NCBI GenBank assembly: GCA_025351615.1 | Contig: JANXVP010000512.1 | Location: 1-14,010, forward strand | Direction: 5' to 3' | DNA: 14,010 nucleotides | Source of the DNA: Ramlibacter sp. | GTDB taxonomy: Bacteria > Pseudomonadota > Gammaproteobacteria > Burkholderiales > Burkholderiaceae_C | Shown: positions 1 through 7,159 of the stretch, piece by piece | Position numbering within the stretch: the first letter of the stretch is position 1 | Layout of the letters: each line of letters begins with the position of its first letter | The notes under the pieces: generated by a model | The model's input: only the letters and a program-made list of their open reading frames with translations | Database searches by the model: none | Told to the model about the DNA's origin: nothing | Program-made: the position numbers and the translations under genes

Positions 1-633
1 CAGCGCTGCGTCGATCCAGGCCTTGACGCCAGGCAGGGCGCAGATTCGCCCCAGGTAGTCGGCGATTGGCGGCGCCACGGGAAGCCCGTAATTTCGCAGG
101 CGGATGCAGACCGGCGCGAAGTAGGCGTCGGCCGCGCAGAACGCGCCGAACAGCATCGGGCCGCGGTATTGCTCCAGCAGGTCAGTCCACATCGAGACGA
201 TCCGTTCCACGTCTGCGCGCAGTGCGGGCTGCTCCCGCCAGAGCTTCTCGCCAACCGTCGGCAGCGACGCCTCGATGTTCATCGGACAGTGGCTGCGCAA
301 CGCGGAAAAACCGGAATGCATCTCGGCACAGACGCTGCGGGCCCGCGCGCGAGCTTGCCGCTCCTGCGGCCAGAGGCCTTTGGCGGGAAACCGCTCGGCT
401 AGGTATTCCATGATGGCCAGGGTGTCCCAGACGGCGAAGCCGTCATCGAGCAGCACCGGAACCTTGCCGACCGGATTGACACCAGCGAGTGCCCGCTTGA
501 AGCCGGAGCCGGCCTCGAAGGAGTCAAAGCGCACGATCACTTCTTCGAACGGAATCTGCAGCTGTTTGAGCAGGACCCAGGGCCGCATGGACCAGGACGA
601 ATAGTTCTTGTTGCCGATATAGAGCTTGAGCAT
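1..633 (-). CDS. Glutathione S-transferase family protein (3' end beyond window)
   Basis: The minus-strand frame starts at ATG 633-631 and stays open to base 1, giving 211 residues. Only the last few C-terminal residues should be missing, since the family is usually about 210-230 aa. The N-terminus reads MLKLYIGNKNYSSWSMRPW, a thioredoxin-fold GST start with a Ser-rich catalytic loop (YSSWS). It is followed by the cis-Pro segment 'GKVPVL' and the glutathione-contacting 'D-T-L-A-I-M-E-Y-L' helix. An all-helical C-terminal domain follows, with 'MLFGAFCAADAYFAPV' matching the conserved GST helix that carries the N-capping Ser/Asp motif. The likely role is cytosolic glutathione conjugation or a glutathione-dependent reductase/isomerase; the substrate cannot be read from sequence. 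A strong Shine-Dalgarno (639-646) sits 5 nt upstream, and the slt stop codon lies inside it. The two genes are therefore probably co-transcribed and translationally coupled. Confidence 0.93.
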   Translation of the reverse strand, partial: MLKLYIGNKNYSSWSMRPWVLLKQLQIPFEEVIVRFDSFEAGSGFKRALAGVNPVGKVPVLLDDGFAVWDTLAIMEYLAERFPAKGLWPQERQARARARSVCAEMHSGFSALRSHCPMNIEASLPTVGEKLWREQPALRADVERIVSMWTDLLEQYRGPMLFGAFCAADAYFAPVCIRLRNYGLPVAPPIADYLGRICALPGVKAWIDAAL

Positions 634-638
634 GGATG

Positions 639-646
639 CCTCCTCA
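639..646 (-). promoter_or_regulatory. Shine-Dalgarno of the GST gene, overlapping the slt stop codon
   Basis: Read on the minus strand this is TGAGGAGG, 5 nt before the GST ATG. The TGA is the slt stop codon (646-644). The arrangement fixes the GST start and suggests translational coupling of slt and the GST gene. Confidence 0.8.
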
Positions 647-2635
647 GGGAATGTCGCGGTTCAGTTCCGGCTGGCTTGCATCGCGCGGGCCGACCCGGCC
701 CAGTCTCGCCTTGAGCGACTGCGGCTGGCCGGTAAGAAGAGCCGCGTAGGCGGTGGTGTTCGACAGCACCTTCTTGACGTAGTCGCGGGTCTCTGCAAAC
801 GGCACGTTCTCGGCCCAGATTGCGGCTTCCAGGACCGGCCCGTTGCGCCAGAGGCGCGGCCGGCCCGGCCCGGCGTTGTAAGCGGCAGCGGCCATGGCCA
901 TCGAACCGTTGAAATCCTCCAGCACCAGCTTGAGATAACCGGTGCCGATTGCGATATTGGTCTCACGATCGTTGAGCTGATCGACGCCGAAGCCGTTCAT
1001 GCCAAGCTTGCGTGCCGTCCAGCGTGCCGTGGCTGGCATCACCTGCATCAAGCCGGACGCGCCGACGCTGGAACGCGCATCCATGACGAAGCGGCTTTCC
1101 TGGCGGATGAGGCCGTAGACATAGGCCGGATCGATGTTGATTTCCCGTGCACGGCGCAACACGGCGTCGCGGAACGGCATCGGAAACCGCTGCTCCTGAT
1201 CGATTTCGGCTTTGGTGCGCTCGCTGGTGTTGATACATCGGTCCCAAAGTTCCCGATCGCATGCGAGCTGTGCCGCCGCCAGCAGTTCCCGGTCGGTCAT
1301 GCCGCCCGGCTTCGCGAGATTGGTCGCATAGTTCCACTCGCGAACTCCTTCGGAACGCAGGCCCAGCACGATCGCGTAAATGCCGCGCCGCAGGCTGGGG
1401 TTTTGCCGCGCCATTTCTTTTTCGTCATCGGTGAGCGGTGCGGGTCGCTGTGGCGCGATGATTTTCTGGCCCAGTTCCTCGAGCGCAAGCTGTTCGTAGA
1501 ATCCGCGCACCGAGGCGATCGATTCGAGCAGGCGCTGGGCTTCGGCGCGCTGCGCTTCTGCGCTGCCGGACCCGAGCAGGGCACGCGCCTTCCAGTAAAC
1601 CCAGGTCGGCTCCTTGCGCCCGTCGTCGCTCATCGCGTTCACGGCCTGCAGCACCAGCGGCCACTGCGGCCCCTGCGCCGAGCGCAGGGCGGCGCGCGCC
1701 TTCCATCCCAGCATCTCGTCGGTGAGGTCGCCGTCGCGGGCAACCTTGCGGTAGTAATTGAGCGCATCGACGCTCAATTTGCCGGCTGCCTGTCGGCCGA
1801 TGACCCCCCAGACCCAGTTGCGCTCCTCCTGCGACAACTGCGGCCCCCATTTGCTTTCGAGCAGCGCGGCGGCGCCTTCCTGGTCGGTGGTCGCCAGCCT
1901 GATCAACGCCAGCGTGACCATTTCGCGCCGCGTCTTCAACAGGGCAAGCCTTCCGCTGGTGAGGAATTTGGTCGGGCTGACTGTAAGGTCGCTCAACAGG
2001 CCCATCGCATTTGGCGCGACCATCTCGACCGCCGCTGCGGCTGCCCGCGGCCGGTTGGCCTCGGTCGCCAGGCGCGCCTTTCGCCACGCATCGTTGGGCG
2101 TCAGACGCTGGCCGCCCTGGCCGTCCGCCAGCAGGGTCCTGGCCGCCAGCGTACAGCCGTCGTCCGCTTCGCGTTGTGCATACCAGTTGCGGCGGACTTC
2201 CTCGGCCAGGCTGGCAGGTGCCGAAGCGCCGTCGCGAAGATGCTGGGCCAGCAGGTCGTAGCAGCGCACTTCGCGGTCGTCTTTCATGCGGTAGCGCGGA
2301 AACTCGGCGGCAAAAGCGGCGAAGTCGCGGCGCTGCCCCAGCACCAGCAGCCAGTCGTTGCGCAGCCGGTCTTCCTGATAAGTTCCGGCGTACTGGGTGA
2401 AGAACTGCTGGACCTCCTGCGGCGTGGCGCTATCGAGCCTCGCGCGCAATTCCCAGTAGGCCGCATAGGGCTCGAGAACATGGCCGCGCGCCAGGGGCAA
2501 CAGTTGGCTCAGACGTTGCCGGTTTCCCTGCTTGAAAGCCTGATTCATGTCCAGGACGATCTCGTCGCGGGACTGGGCCGGGGCCTGACAGCTCAACGCT
2601 ACCGCGATCAGTGCCAGAATCGTTGGTAACTTCAT
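644..2635 (-). CDS. slt: Soluble lytic murein transglycosylase (Slt70-like)
   Basis: A 663-aa periplasmic enzyme that cleaves the MurNAc-GlcNAc bond of peptidoglycan without water, forming 1,6-anhydroMurNAc ends. Residues 1-20 form a signal peptide (MKLPTILALIAVAL...) with an A-P-A|Q signal peptidase I site. About residues 25-460 are the Ala/Leu-rich helical repeats that form the superhelical U-domain ring of Slt70. The catalytic SLT domain follows (about 485-640). It has the general acid in 'LIRQESRF' (Glu513), 'GASGLMQVMPATA' (525-537), 'AAAYNAGPGR' (583-592) and the late motif 'ENVPFAETRDYV'. The frame stays open 319 codons upstream, antisense to fthC. ATG 2635 is chosen because it begins a proper signal peptide. 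No clear Shine-Dalgarno precedes it. A -10-like CATAAT (2647-2642) lies 6 nt before the start, within fthC. The GST gene follows 10 nt after the stop. Confidence 0.95.
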   Translation of the reverse strand: MKLPTILALIAVALSCQAPAQSRDEIVLDMNQAFKQGNRQRLSQLLPLARGHVLEPYAAYWELRARLDSATPQEVQQFFTQYAGTYQEDRLRNDWLLVLGQRRDFAAFAAEFPRYRMKDDREVRCYDLLAQHLRDGASAPASLAEEVRRNWYAQREADDGCTLAARTLLADGQGGQRLTPNDAWRKARLATEANRPRAAAAAVEMVAPNAMGLLSDLTVSPTKFLTSGRLALLKTRREMVTLALIRLATTDQEGAAALLESKWGPQLSQEERNWVWGVIGRQAAGKLSVDALNYYRKVARDGDLTDEMLGWKARAALRSAQGPQWPLVLQAVNAMSDDGRKEPTWVYWKARALLGSGSAEAQRAEAQRLLESIASVRGFYEQLALEELGQKIIAPQRPAPLTDDEKEMARQNPSLRRGIYAIVLGLRSEGVREWNYATNLAKPGGMTDRELLAAAQLACDRELWDRCINTSERTKAEIDQEQRFPMPFRDAVLRRAREINIDPAYVYGLIRQESRFVMDARSSVGASGLMQVMPATARWTARKLGMNGFGVDQLNDRETNIAIGTGYLKLVLEDFNGSMAMAAAAYNAGPGRPRLWRNGPVLEAAIWAENVPFAETRDYVKKVLSNTTAYAALLTGQPQSLKARLGRVGPRDASQPELNRDIP

Positions 2636-2644
2636 CGAGGGATT

Positions 2645-3250
2645 ATGGACAAGGCGGAAGAAAAAAGGGCTTTGCGCAAGGAGCTCATCGAGCAGCGGCT
2701 GGCCCTGCCCGACCGCCAGGAGCGCTGCGATCTGTTGCAGCGGGTGATGCGCATCTGGCTGATTAACCGGCCCGACACCGTGATCGGCGCGTACTGGCCG
2801 ATCAAGGGCGAATTCGATCCCTTGCCGGCGTTGCATCGCTGGAAGGAGGACGGTGAATTGCTCGATCAGCGCCAGCTGCGCCGCATCGGCCTGCCGGTGG
2901 TCGACAAGATGCACAAGACACTGAAGTTCCATGCCTGGCATCCGGGCTGTCCGATGGAGGAGGACGCGTACGGAATCCCGAAACCCAAGGACACCGAGGT
3001 GATCGTCCCGACCCTGTTGTTCGTGCCCTGCGTCGGCTACGGCCCAGGCGGTTACCGGCTCGGCTACGGCGGCGGTTTTTATGACCGGACCCTTGCCACC
3101 CTGCAACCCAGCCCGTACACGGTGGGACTGGGCTTCACGAACGGCTTTGTCGGAGACCTCGTGCCGGAGCCGCACGACATGCCGCTCGACGCCATTCTCA
3201 ATGACAATGGGGAGGTCTGGCCCATGCCCGCGAGCCGTCAGTCGAGATAG
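2645..3250 (+). CDS. fthC: 5-formyltetrahydrofolate cyclo-ligase
   Basis: A 201-aa cytosolic enzyme that converts 5-formyl-tetrahydrofolate plus ATP to 5,10-methenyl-tetrahydrofolate, returning this storage/inhibitory folate to the one-carbon pool. The family (also named YgfA, Fau or MTHFS) is recognised by the N-terminal Lys/Arg-rich helix 'KRALRKELIEQRLAL', by 'GAYWPIKGEFDPLP' (48-61) and by the C-terminal signature 'RLGYGGGFYDRTL' (138-150). The last of these contains the nucleotide and Mg-binding GYGGGxYDR loop. Length is normal for the family. The start at ATG 2645 has GAGGG 3 nt upstream. It is head-to-head with slt with only nine bases between the start codons, so its leader or promoter must lie inside the slt signal-peptide codons. 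Its last 13 bases overlap the end of the convergent lysR gene. Confidence 0.95.
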   Translation: MDKAEEKRALRKELIEQRLALPDRQERCDLLQRVMRIWLINRPDTVIGAYWPIKGEFDPLPALHRWKEDGELLDQRQLRRIGLPVVDKMHKTLKFHAWHPGCPMEEDAYGIPKPKDTEVIVPTLLFVPCVGYGPGGYRLGYGGGFYDRTLATLQPSPYTVGLGFTNGFVGDLVPEPHDMPLDAILNDNGEVWPMPASRQSR

Positions 3251-4221
3251 TCGACGGTATCGGGGTCCGGCACCTCGCCGATGGTTTGACGGGTCGTTTT
3301 CGCCTGGGTCATCAGCCAGTCGCAGAAAGCCTTGATCTCCGGACGCTGGGCGCTGCGCGGTCCGACAATCAGCCAGTAGGCGTGCGGAGAGTCCATCCGC
3401 AGGTTCGGCAGCGGCTCGATCAGATCGCCGTTGGCCAGGCTCTCCGCGACCATCGGCAAGCGTGCCAGGACGACGCCCTGTCCGGTGAGTGCGGCCTGCA
3501 CCATCTGGTAGGCATAGTTGAAGTGAAGCCAGCGTTTGGGGACCAGGCTGGATTGCTGCTGTTCGTCGAACCAGCGCCGCCAGGTGAGCCATTCCAGGTG
3601 CGTGCGGTGCGCGTCGCCCGCTTCGATCAGTGCGAACTGCGCCAGGTCCGCGGGCTGCTTGAGGGGCGGGCTGCTTTTGAGCAGCCAGGGACTGACAACC
3701 GGCGTGAGCTGCTCGCCGAACAGCCGCACGGCAGCTGGCGGCATGTGGGCCATCGGTCCATACCGCAGCGCGAGGTCGACGTCGGCCACATCGAGGTCGA
3801 GCGAAGCATCGGAGGCGTCGATGCGGATGTCAATCTCGGGGTGATCGCGCTGGAACTGCTCCAGCCGCGGGATCAGCCACATTGACGCGAACGACGCGAA
3901 GGTGGTGAGGGAGACGCTCTTGCGGCCCGCGCTCTGCCTGATCTGCCGCACTGCTGCGTCAATGCGCGGCAATGCGTTTGTCACCGCCAGCAGCAACTGC
4001 GCGCCCGCGCTTGTGAGTTCCACGGCCCGCGTGTGGCGCAGGAACAGGCTCACCCCCACTTCTTGTTCCAGCGACTGGATCTGCCGGCTCACTGCCGACT
4101 GCGTGAGCGCCATCTCTTCCGAAGCAGCGCGGAAATTGAGATGACGCACGACGGCTTCGAAAGCGCGCAGGTTGCCGGCGGAAATCGGCCGGCTGCGAAG
4201 GTGGGTCTGGGAGTGCTGCAT
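3238..4221 (-). CDS. LysR-type transcriptional regulator, GcvA-like
   Basis: A 327-aa DNA-binding regulator. The winged helix-turn-helix spans about residues 16-75, with the typical 'NFRAASEEMALTQSAVSRQIQSLE' recognition region (29-52). The effector-binding domain (about 100-310) has the GcvA-type 'TFASFASMWLIPRLEQFQ' first strand/helix and 'DLALRYG'. The effector is unknown. 'GcvA-like' reflects subfamily resemblance only, as no glycine-cleavage genes are nearby. Transcription runs away from the DUF2917 gene. The 119-bp divergent region holds a perfect ATTGAT-N11-ATCAAT box, so the neighbour and the regulator itself are the likeliest targets. No clear Shine-Dalgarno precedes ATG 4221. The 3' end overlaps fthC tail to tail by 13 bp. 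Confidence 0.93.
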   Translation of the reverse strand: MQHSQTHLRSRPISAGNLRAFEAVVRHLNFRAASEEMALTQSAVSRQIQSLEQEVGVSLFLRHTRAVELTSAGAQLLLAVTNALPRIDAAVRQIRQSAGRKSVSLTTFASFASMWLIPRLEQFQRDHPEIDIRIDASDASLDLDVADVDLALRYGPMAHMPPAAVRLFGEQLTPVVSPWLLKSSPPLKQPADLAQFALIEAGDAHRTHLEWLTWRRWFDEQQQSSLVPKRWLHFNYAYQMVQAALTGQGVVLARLPMVAESLANGDLIEPLPNLRMDSPHAYWLIVGPRSAQRPEIKAFCDWLMTQAKTTRQTIGEVPDPDTVDYLD

Positions 4222-4240
4222 GGGGACGAACCGGGCCTCG

Positions 4241-4263
4241 ATTGATGCAATTTTGGAATCAAT
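4241..4263. promoter_or_regulatory. LysR-type operator, ATTGAT-N11-ATCAAT
   Basis: A perfect 6-bp inverted repeat (4241-4246 and 4258-4263) with an 11-nt spacer. It fits the T-N11-A rule for LysR-type recognition sites and lies between the divergent lysR and DUF2917 genes. It falls just downstream of the proposed lysR -10 element, a position that fits negative autoregulation. Binding by this particular regulator is inferred. Confidence 0.65.
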
Positions 4264-4292
4264 AGCCTACCGGCATTTCATTGGACTGCCAA
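4264..4292 (-). promoter_or_regulatory. Candidate sigma70 promoter of the lysR gene
   Basis: On the minus strand, TTGGCA (4292-4287) and TAGGCT (4269-4264) are separated by 17 nt. The -35 matches 5/6 consensus bases. The -10 matches only 3/6, but these are the three most conserved positions. Transcription would start inside the LysR-type box. Confidence 0.4.
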
Positions 4293-4340
4293 GCGTGCGG
4301 GCACCATCATTCAATGAGAAAATCGCAATAGGGAACCTTC

Positions 4341-4769
4341 ATGGTTTCGCCAGTTTTAAGGCAAATTCATGACTCGCAGCCCGGCTACCCGGGCACGTGG
4401 ATGGTCGGCCCGCGGCGCGCCGTCACGCTTCAGCCGGGCGCGGCCGGCATCCTGTGCATCGCTGATGGAATGGTCTGGATCACCCTCGATGGGCCGCATC
4501 CGGGGCCGTTGAACGACCAGGGTGACCGGTTCCTGGCTGCCGGAGAGCGACTCCCGCTGTTGCGGGGGCAGCGGCTGGTGATTGAGGCGTTTGACCGGCG
4601 GCAGCCGGCCTGCTTCAGCTGGGATCCGTTGCCCCAGGAAAGCGCTCGCAGCCGCGGCCTCGCAGGGCAATTTGCAGCAGTCTTGGCAAAGTCACGGCGG
4701 GCCATGAATGAAGGATGGCAGCGGCGCTGGATGATCCGACGCTATCCGGGCGTGATGCCGGATCGATAA
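4341..4769 (+). CDS. DUF2917 domain-containing protein
   Basis: A 142-aa protein of unknown function. Residues about 17-90 show the DUF2917 pattern: a beta-rich stretch with 'TLQPGAAGILCIADGMVWITLDGP', then an Asp/Gly pair in 'NDQGDRFLAAGERLPLLRGQRLVIEAF', resembling a small cupin-like barrel. The C-terminal 50 residues are basic and helical (LAKSRRAMNEGWQRRWMIRR). There is no signal peptide or membrane segment, so a cytosolic protein is likely. The start at ATG 4341 has AGGGA 6 nt upstream. DUF2917 genes are commonly found beside LysR regulators in Burkholderiales (recalled, not checked). Here the gene is divergent from one with a LysR-type box between them, so control by that regulator is likely. 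The metallo-beta-lactamase-fold gene starts 56 nt downstream on the same strand. Confidence 0.82.
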   Translation: MVSPVLRQIHDSQPGYPGTWMVGPRRAVTLQPGAAGILCIADGMVWITLDGPHPGPLNDQGDRFLAAGERLPLLRGQRLVIEAFDRRQPACFSWDPLPQESARSRGLAGQFAAVLAKSRRAMNEGWQRRWMIRRYPGVMPDR

Positions 4770-4776
4770 TATCCGG
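4744..4776 (+). other. Three-arm alternative hairpin between the DUF2917 gene and the next gene
   Basis: CCGGAT at 4758-4763 can pair with ATCCGG at 4744-4749 (8-nt loop) or at 4771-4776 (7-nt loop). The two 6-bp stems are mutually exclusive. The element spans the DUF2917 stop codon, which lies in the second loop. There is no U-tract. It may be a weak terminator or coupling element, or chance. Confidence 0.25.
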
Positions 4777-4825
4777 GAGACGCGCGGTAGCGCCATTGCA
4801 TCGCCCAAGCATCAGGAGACGCCCC

Positions 4826-5815
4826 ATGTCCAAGGCCTTCGCCAGCCAGGCCGATCTGGCCCCCAGGAAGATCACTTTCGAACAACTCAGCGCCCACTGC
4901 TGGGCCTACACCGCCGAGGGCGATCCCAATTCCGGTGTCATCATCGGCGAGAAGTTCATTATGGTCAGCGACGCCACCGCCACGCCGACCGCCGCCCGCG
5001 ACCTGATCGACCGGATTCGCAAAGTCAGTGACAAGCCGATCAAGTACGTGCTGCTCACGCATTACCACGCGGTGCGGGTGCTCGGCGCCAGCGCTTTCGC
5101 GGCACAAGGGGCGACCGAAGTGATCGCCAGTCAGGGCACGCTGGACCTGATCAGCGAGCGTGGCAAGCAAGACATGCAGTCGGAGATGGAGCGCTTCCCG
5201 CGCCTGTTCCGCGACGCGGCGTCGGTGCCGGGCCTGACCTGGCCGACCTTGGTCATCGGGGGTGGAAATCCCGTCGCTGGCGAACTTCCTGGCAAGCTGA
5301 CCGTGGACCTCGGCGGCGTTCAGGTCCAGATCTGGCATCCCGGTCCGGGCCACACCCGCGGGGACACGATCGCCTGGGTTGAGGAGGAGAAGGTCCTGTT
5401 TTCCGGCGACCTGGTCGAGTACGAAGCGGGGGTATATACAGGCGATGCGCATCTCGAAGAATGGCCGGCGACGCTGGAAGCGCTGCGCGCCCTGCGCGCG
5501 GAGGCCATCGTTCCCGGCCGGGGTGAGGCGATGAAAGGCGCGGGCCAGGTGACGAAGGCTCTCGATTACACCAAGCGTTTCATCGAGACGCTGTTCGCGG
5601 CGGCCAGGGAGGCCGCGGCTGCCAACATGGACCTGAAAGCTGCGATGGCGCACACCCGCAAGTCGATGGATCCCGTGTTCGGCCATGTGTTCATCTATGA
5701 GCATTGCCTGCCGTTCGATGTCAGCCGGGCTTACGATGAAGCCAGGGGCATCAAGAACCCCAGAATCTGGACAGCCGAGCGCGACAAGGAAATGTGGACG
5801 GCATTGCAGTCCTGA
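4826..5815 (+). CDS. Metallo-beta-lactamase-fold protein with a variant metal site
   Basis: A 329-aa cytosolic protein with no signal peptide. The fold is shown by 'VLLTHYHAVRVLGA' (75-88, the HxHxDH region), 'HPGPGHTRGDT' (171-181, third His) and 'LFSGDLVE' (191-198, bridging Asp). Metal-1 ligands His79, His81 and His176 and bridging Asp195 are present. The metal-2-specific ligands are replaced: the Asp-His of HxHxDH is Val83-Arg84, and the late His is Arg232 in 'VPGRGEAM'. About 100 helical C-terminal residues follow. The start at ATG 4826 has AGGAGA 6 nt upstream; earlier in-frame codons overlap the DUF2917 gene and lack such a site. Substrate unknown. It could be a hydrolase with one metal or a non-catalytic binding protein. 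It may be co-transcribed with the DUF2917 gene. Confidence 0.88.
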   Translation: MSKAFASQADLAPRKITFEQLSAHCWAYTAEGDPNSGVIIGEKFIMVSDATATPTAARDLIDRIRKVSDKPIKYVLLTHYHAVRVLGASAFAAQGATEVIASQGTLDLISERGKQDMQSEMERFPRLFRDAASVPGLTWPTLVIGGGNPVAGELPGKLTVDLGGVQVQIWHPGPGHTRGDTIAWVEEEKVLFSGDLVEYEAGVYTGDAHLEEWPATLEALRALRAEAIVPGRGEAMKGAGQVTKALDYTKRFIETLFAAAREAAAANMDLKAAMAHTRKSMDPVFGHVFIYEHCLPFDVSRAYDEARGIKNPRIWTAERDKEMWTALQS

Positions 5816-5851
5816 GTCCTGTGCTCGTGGCGTGGGCGCAACGTGTAGGTT

Positions 5852-5882
5852 TCAGCCGACACCCGCGCCGTCTCGCGGCTGA
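5852..5882 (+). other. Hairpin downstream of the metallo-beta-lactamase-fold gene
   Basis: TCAGCCG (5852-5858) and CGGCTGA (5876-5882) form a 7-bp stem with a 17-nt loop, 36 nt after the stop codon. No U-run follows, so it is at best a weak terminator or a 3'-end structure. Confidence 0.3.
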
Positions 5883-5937
5883 CAAATCCGGATCATGTCG
5901 CCTCCTAAGCTGATCGTGACAACGTTCAGGAGTTGAC

Positions 5938-6234
5938 ATGTTCCCAAGATCTTCCCCACGCGTGCTGCACCAGCAGCCCCCGCGCCACAGCGACCCGCAA
6001 CAACAGCAGGCCGGTTCCACCGATTTCCAGCCCAAGCCTGCAGGCAAGCAGCAGCAAATTGGCGAAGGCAGTTACGAGGGCACCCGCGACTACGAGCAAA
6101 GAACCCAGGACTACCTGAAGAAGGGCACCGTGGAGGCCGATGCCGAAAGCGCCAAGCCGGGCTCTGCTGAAGAAGCCCGCAAGCTGGAGCAGGCGGAAGA
6201 GGAAGCGAAGTCCCATTCCAAGGGGGAGCGCTAG
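5938..6234 (+). CDS. Small hydrophilic, probably disordered protein
   Basis: A 98-aa protein very rich in Gln, Glu, Lys, Ser and Pro, with no signal peptide, membrane segment or cysteine. The first 40 residues are low complexity (runs of Q and P). The rest reads GEGSYEGTRDYEQRTQDYL, then a Lys/Glu/Ala-rich helix-forming tail. I recall similar short hypothetical proteins with a 'GEGxYxxxRxYxxxTxxF' core in Burkholderiales but cannot name a function. A strong CAGGAG lies 5 nt before ATG 5938, and no other Met occurs in the frame. The gene ends 7 bp from the convergent DUF6279 gene. CTAAGCT at 5905-5911 loosely resembles a stationary-phase -10, so a stress role is possible but unproven. Confidence 0.75.
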   Translation: MFPRSSPRVLHQQPPRHSDPQQQQAGSTDFQPKPAGKQQQIGEGSYEGTRDYEQRTQDYLKKGTVEADAESAKPGSAEEARKLEQAEEEAKSHSKGER

Positions 6235-6241
6235 CCTTGCA

Positions 6242-7141
6242 TCAAGGATTGCCGGCCCCGACCGTGCCTTGCGGCTGGGCCGCCATTTCTTCCAGATCGT
6301 GCCGGTATGCCCCCAGGCGCCTCACTGCATTGCTACGTTGCTTCGGCGTTGTGTTGTTGTGAAGCTCGGCGAGGTTCCGGCAGCCTTCCTGAATCATGGA
6401 TTCCTGGTACCCCCGGTAGAGCGGGTCGGGAGATTCAAACGTCCTGAAGACCAGCCCATGAATAACCTTGCGGGCCTGCCCCAGCGGGACGGGCTGGCCG
6501 GCCAGCGATTCCAGTGTTTGCAGGATGTCCCGTTGGCGCCGCTGGCGGTCCTGCAAGTTCAGTTCCACGTCGAACAATGTGTGCGCGACCTGATTTCGCA
6601 TGATCGTACGTTGCTGCTCACCGAGCGACCCGTAAATCATTTCGACCCGTTCGAGGTATTGCCTGAAGCGTTTTTCCCTCAGGTCCGCCGGCGATAGCCG
6701 GGTCCATTCCTCGCGATAGTCTGCATTGTTTCTTGCGTACTTGCGCTTCAGGTGGTCCAGTTGCCCGGAGCCCAGATTCAGGGCAAGTGTGACGACGGCG
6801 GGCTCGGCCTGGTCGGCCAGTGAAACGACGTGCTGGCGAACGGCTGGGACAAGTGCACATACAGCTTCGGCCGTGGTCTGGTCGGGCACGAGCCGCTCCA
6901 CCTGCTGCAGCAAGGCGGCAAGCTGGGGCAACTCCTGTCGGCGGTGCCATTGCTGCAGGCGCCCCAGGTCCTCCCGCACCCTCTGTGCCTGCCCGTCGCT
7001 GAAGTCCAGATACCGATCCAGCCACCAGGCGCTGACCTGCGGCAGCGAGTTGTAGCCGAGCTTGATCGCGCTGCAGGCCGACAGGGCCACGACGGCGCTG
7101 ACCAGACCGATAATCCGGGCAAGGTGCATGAGGCGGTGCAT
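6242..7141 (-). CDS. DUF6279 family lipoprotein
   Basis: A 299-aa predicted lipoprotein of unknown function. The N-terminus MHRLMHLARIIGLVSAVVALSAC has a basic head, a hydrophobic stretch and a perfect L-S-A-C lipobox, giving lipidation at Cys23. The mature part is almost entirely helical and charged. It opens with 'IKLGYNSLPQVSAWWLDRYLDFSDGQ' and continues with many Arg/Glu heptad-like segments, as in the DUF6279 family. Location is probably the periplasmic face of the inner or outer membrane. ATG 7141 is the annotated start. However, TTG at 7150, three codons upstream and in frame, sits 5 nt after AGGA of the palindrome at 7150-7159 and may be the real start. ATG 7129 is a poorer alternative. 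The gene is divergent from glmU by 18 bp. Confidence 0.85.
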   Translation of the reverse strand: MHRLMHLARIIGLVSAVVALSACSAIKLGYNSLPQVSAWWLDRYLDFSDGQAQRVREDLGRLQQWHRRQELPQLAALLQQVERLVPDQTTAEAVCALVPAVRQHVVSLADQAEPAVVTLALNLGSGQLDHLKRKYARNNADYREEWTRLSPADLREKRFRQYLERVEMIYGSLGEQQRTIMRNQVAHTLFDVELNLQDRQRRQRDILQTLESLAGQPVPLGQARKVIHGLVFRTFESPDPLYRGYQESMIQEGCRNLAELHNNTTPKQRSNAVRRLGAYRHDLEEMAAQPQGTVGAGNP

Positions 7142-7149
7142 GAACAGCA

Positions 7150-7159
7150 AGGAATTCCT
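7150..7159. promoter_or_regulatory. Palindromic ribosome-binding site shared by divergent genes
   Basis: AGGAATTCCT is a perfect palindrome, so both strands carry AGGA. On the plus strand it lies immediately before the glmU ATG (7160), with AGGA 6 nt away. On the minus strand AGGA lies 5 nt before an in-frame TTG (7150), or 14 nt before ATG 7141, of the DUF6279 gene. Confidence 0.6.

Noticed and set aside
626..2629. 667-codon open frame on the plus strand, antisense to slt
   Set aside because: It lies opposite a clear Slt with signal peptide and catalytic motifs. The translation is His/Arg/Ala/Gly-rich and matches no family; GC-rich codon use opens this frame.
2636..3592. 319-codon N-terminal extension of the slt frame
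   Set aside because: It is antisense to fthC and the lysR 3' end, has no domain character, and would bury the signal peptide starting at 2635.
4742..5704. 320-codon minus-strand frame opposite the metallo-beta-lactamase-fold gene
   Set aside because: The plus-strand gene has clear fold motifs and a Shine-Dalgarno; the antisense frame shows neither.
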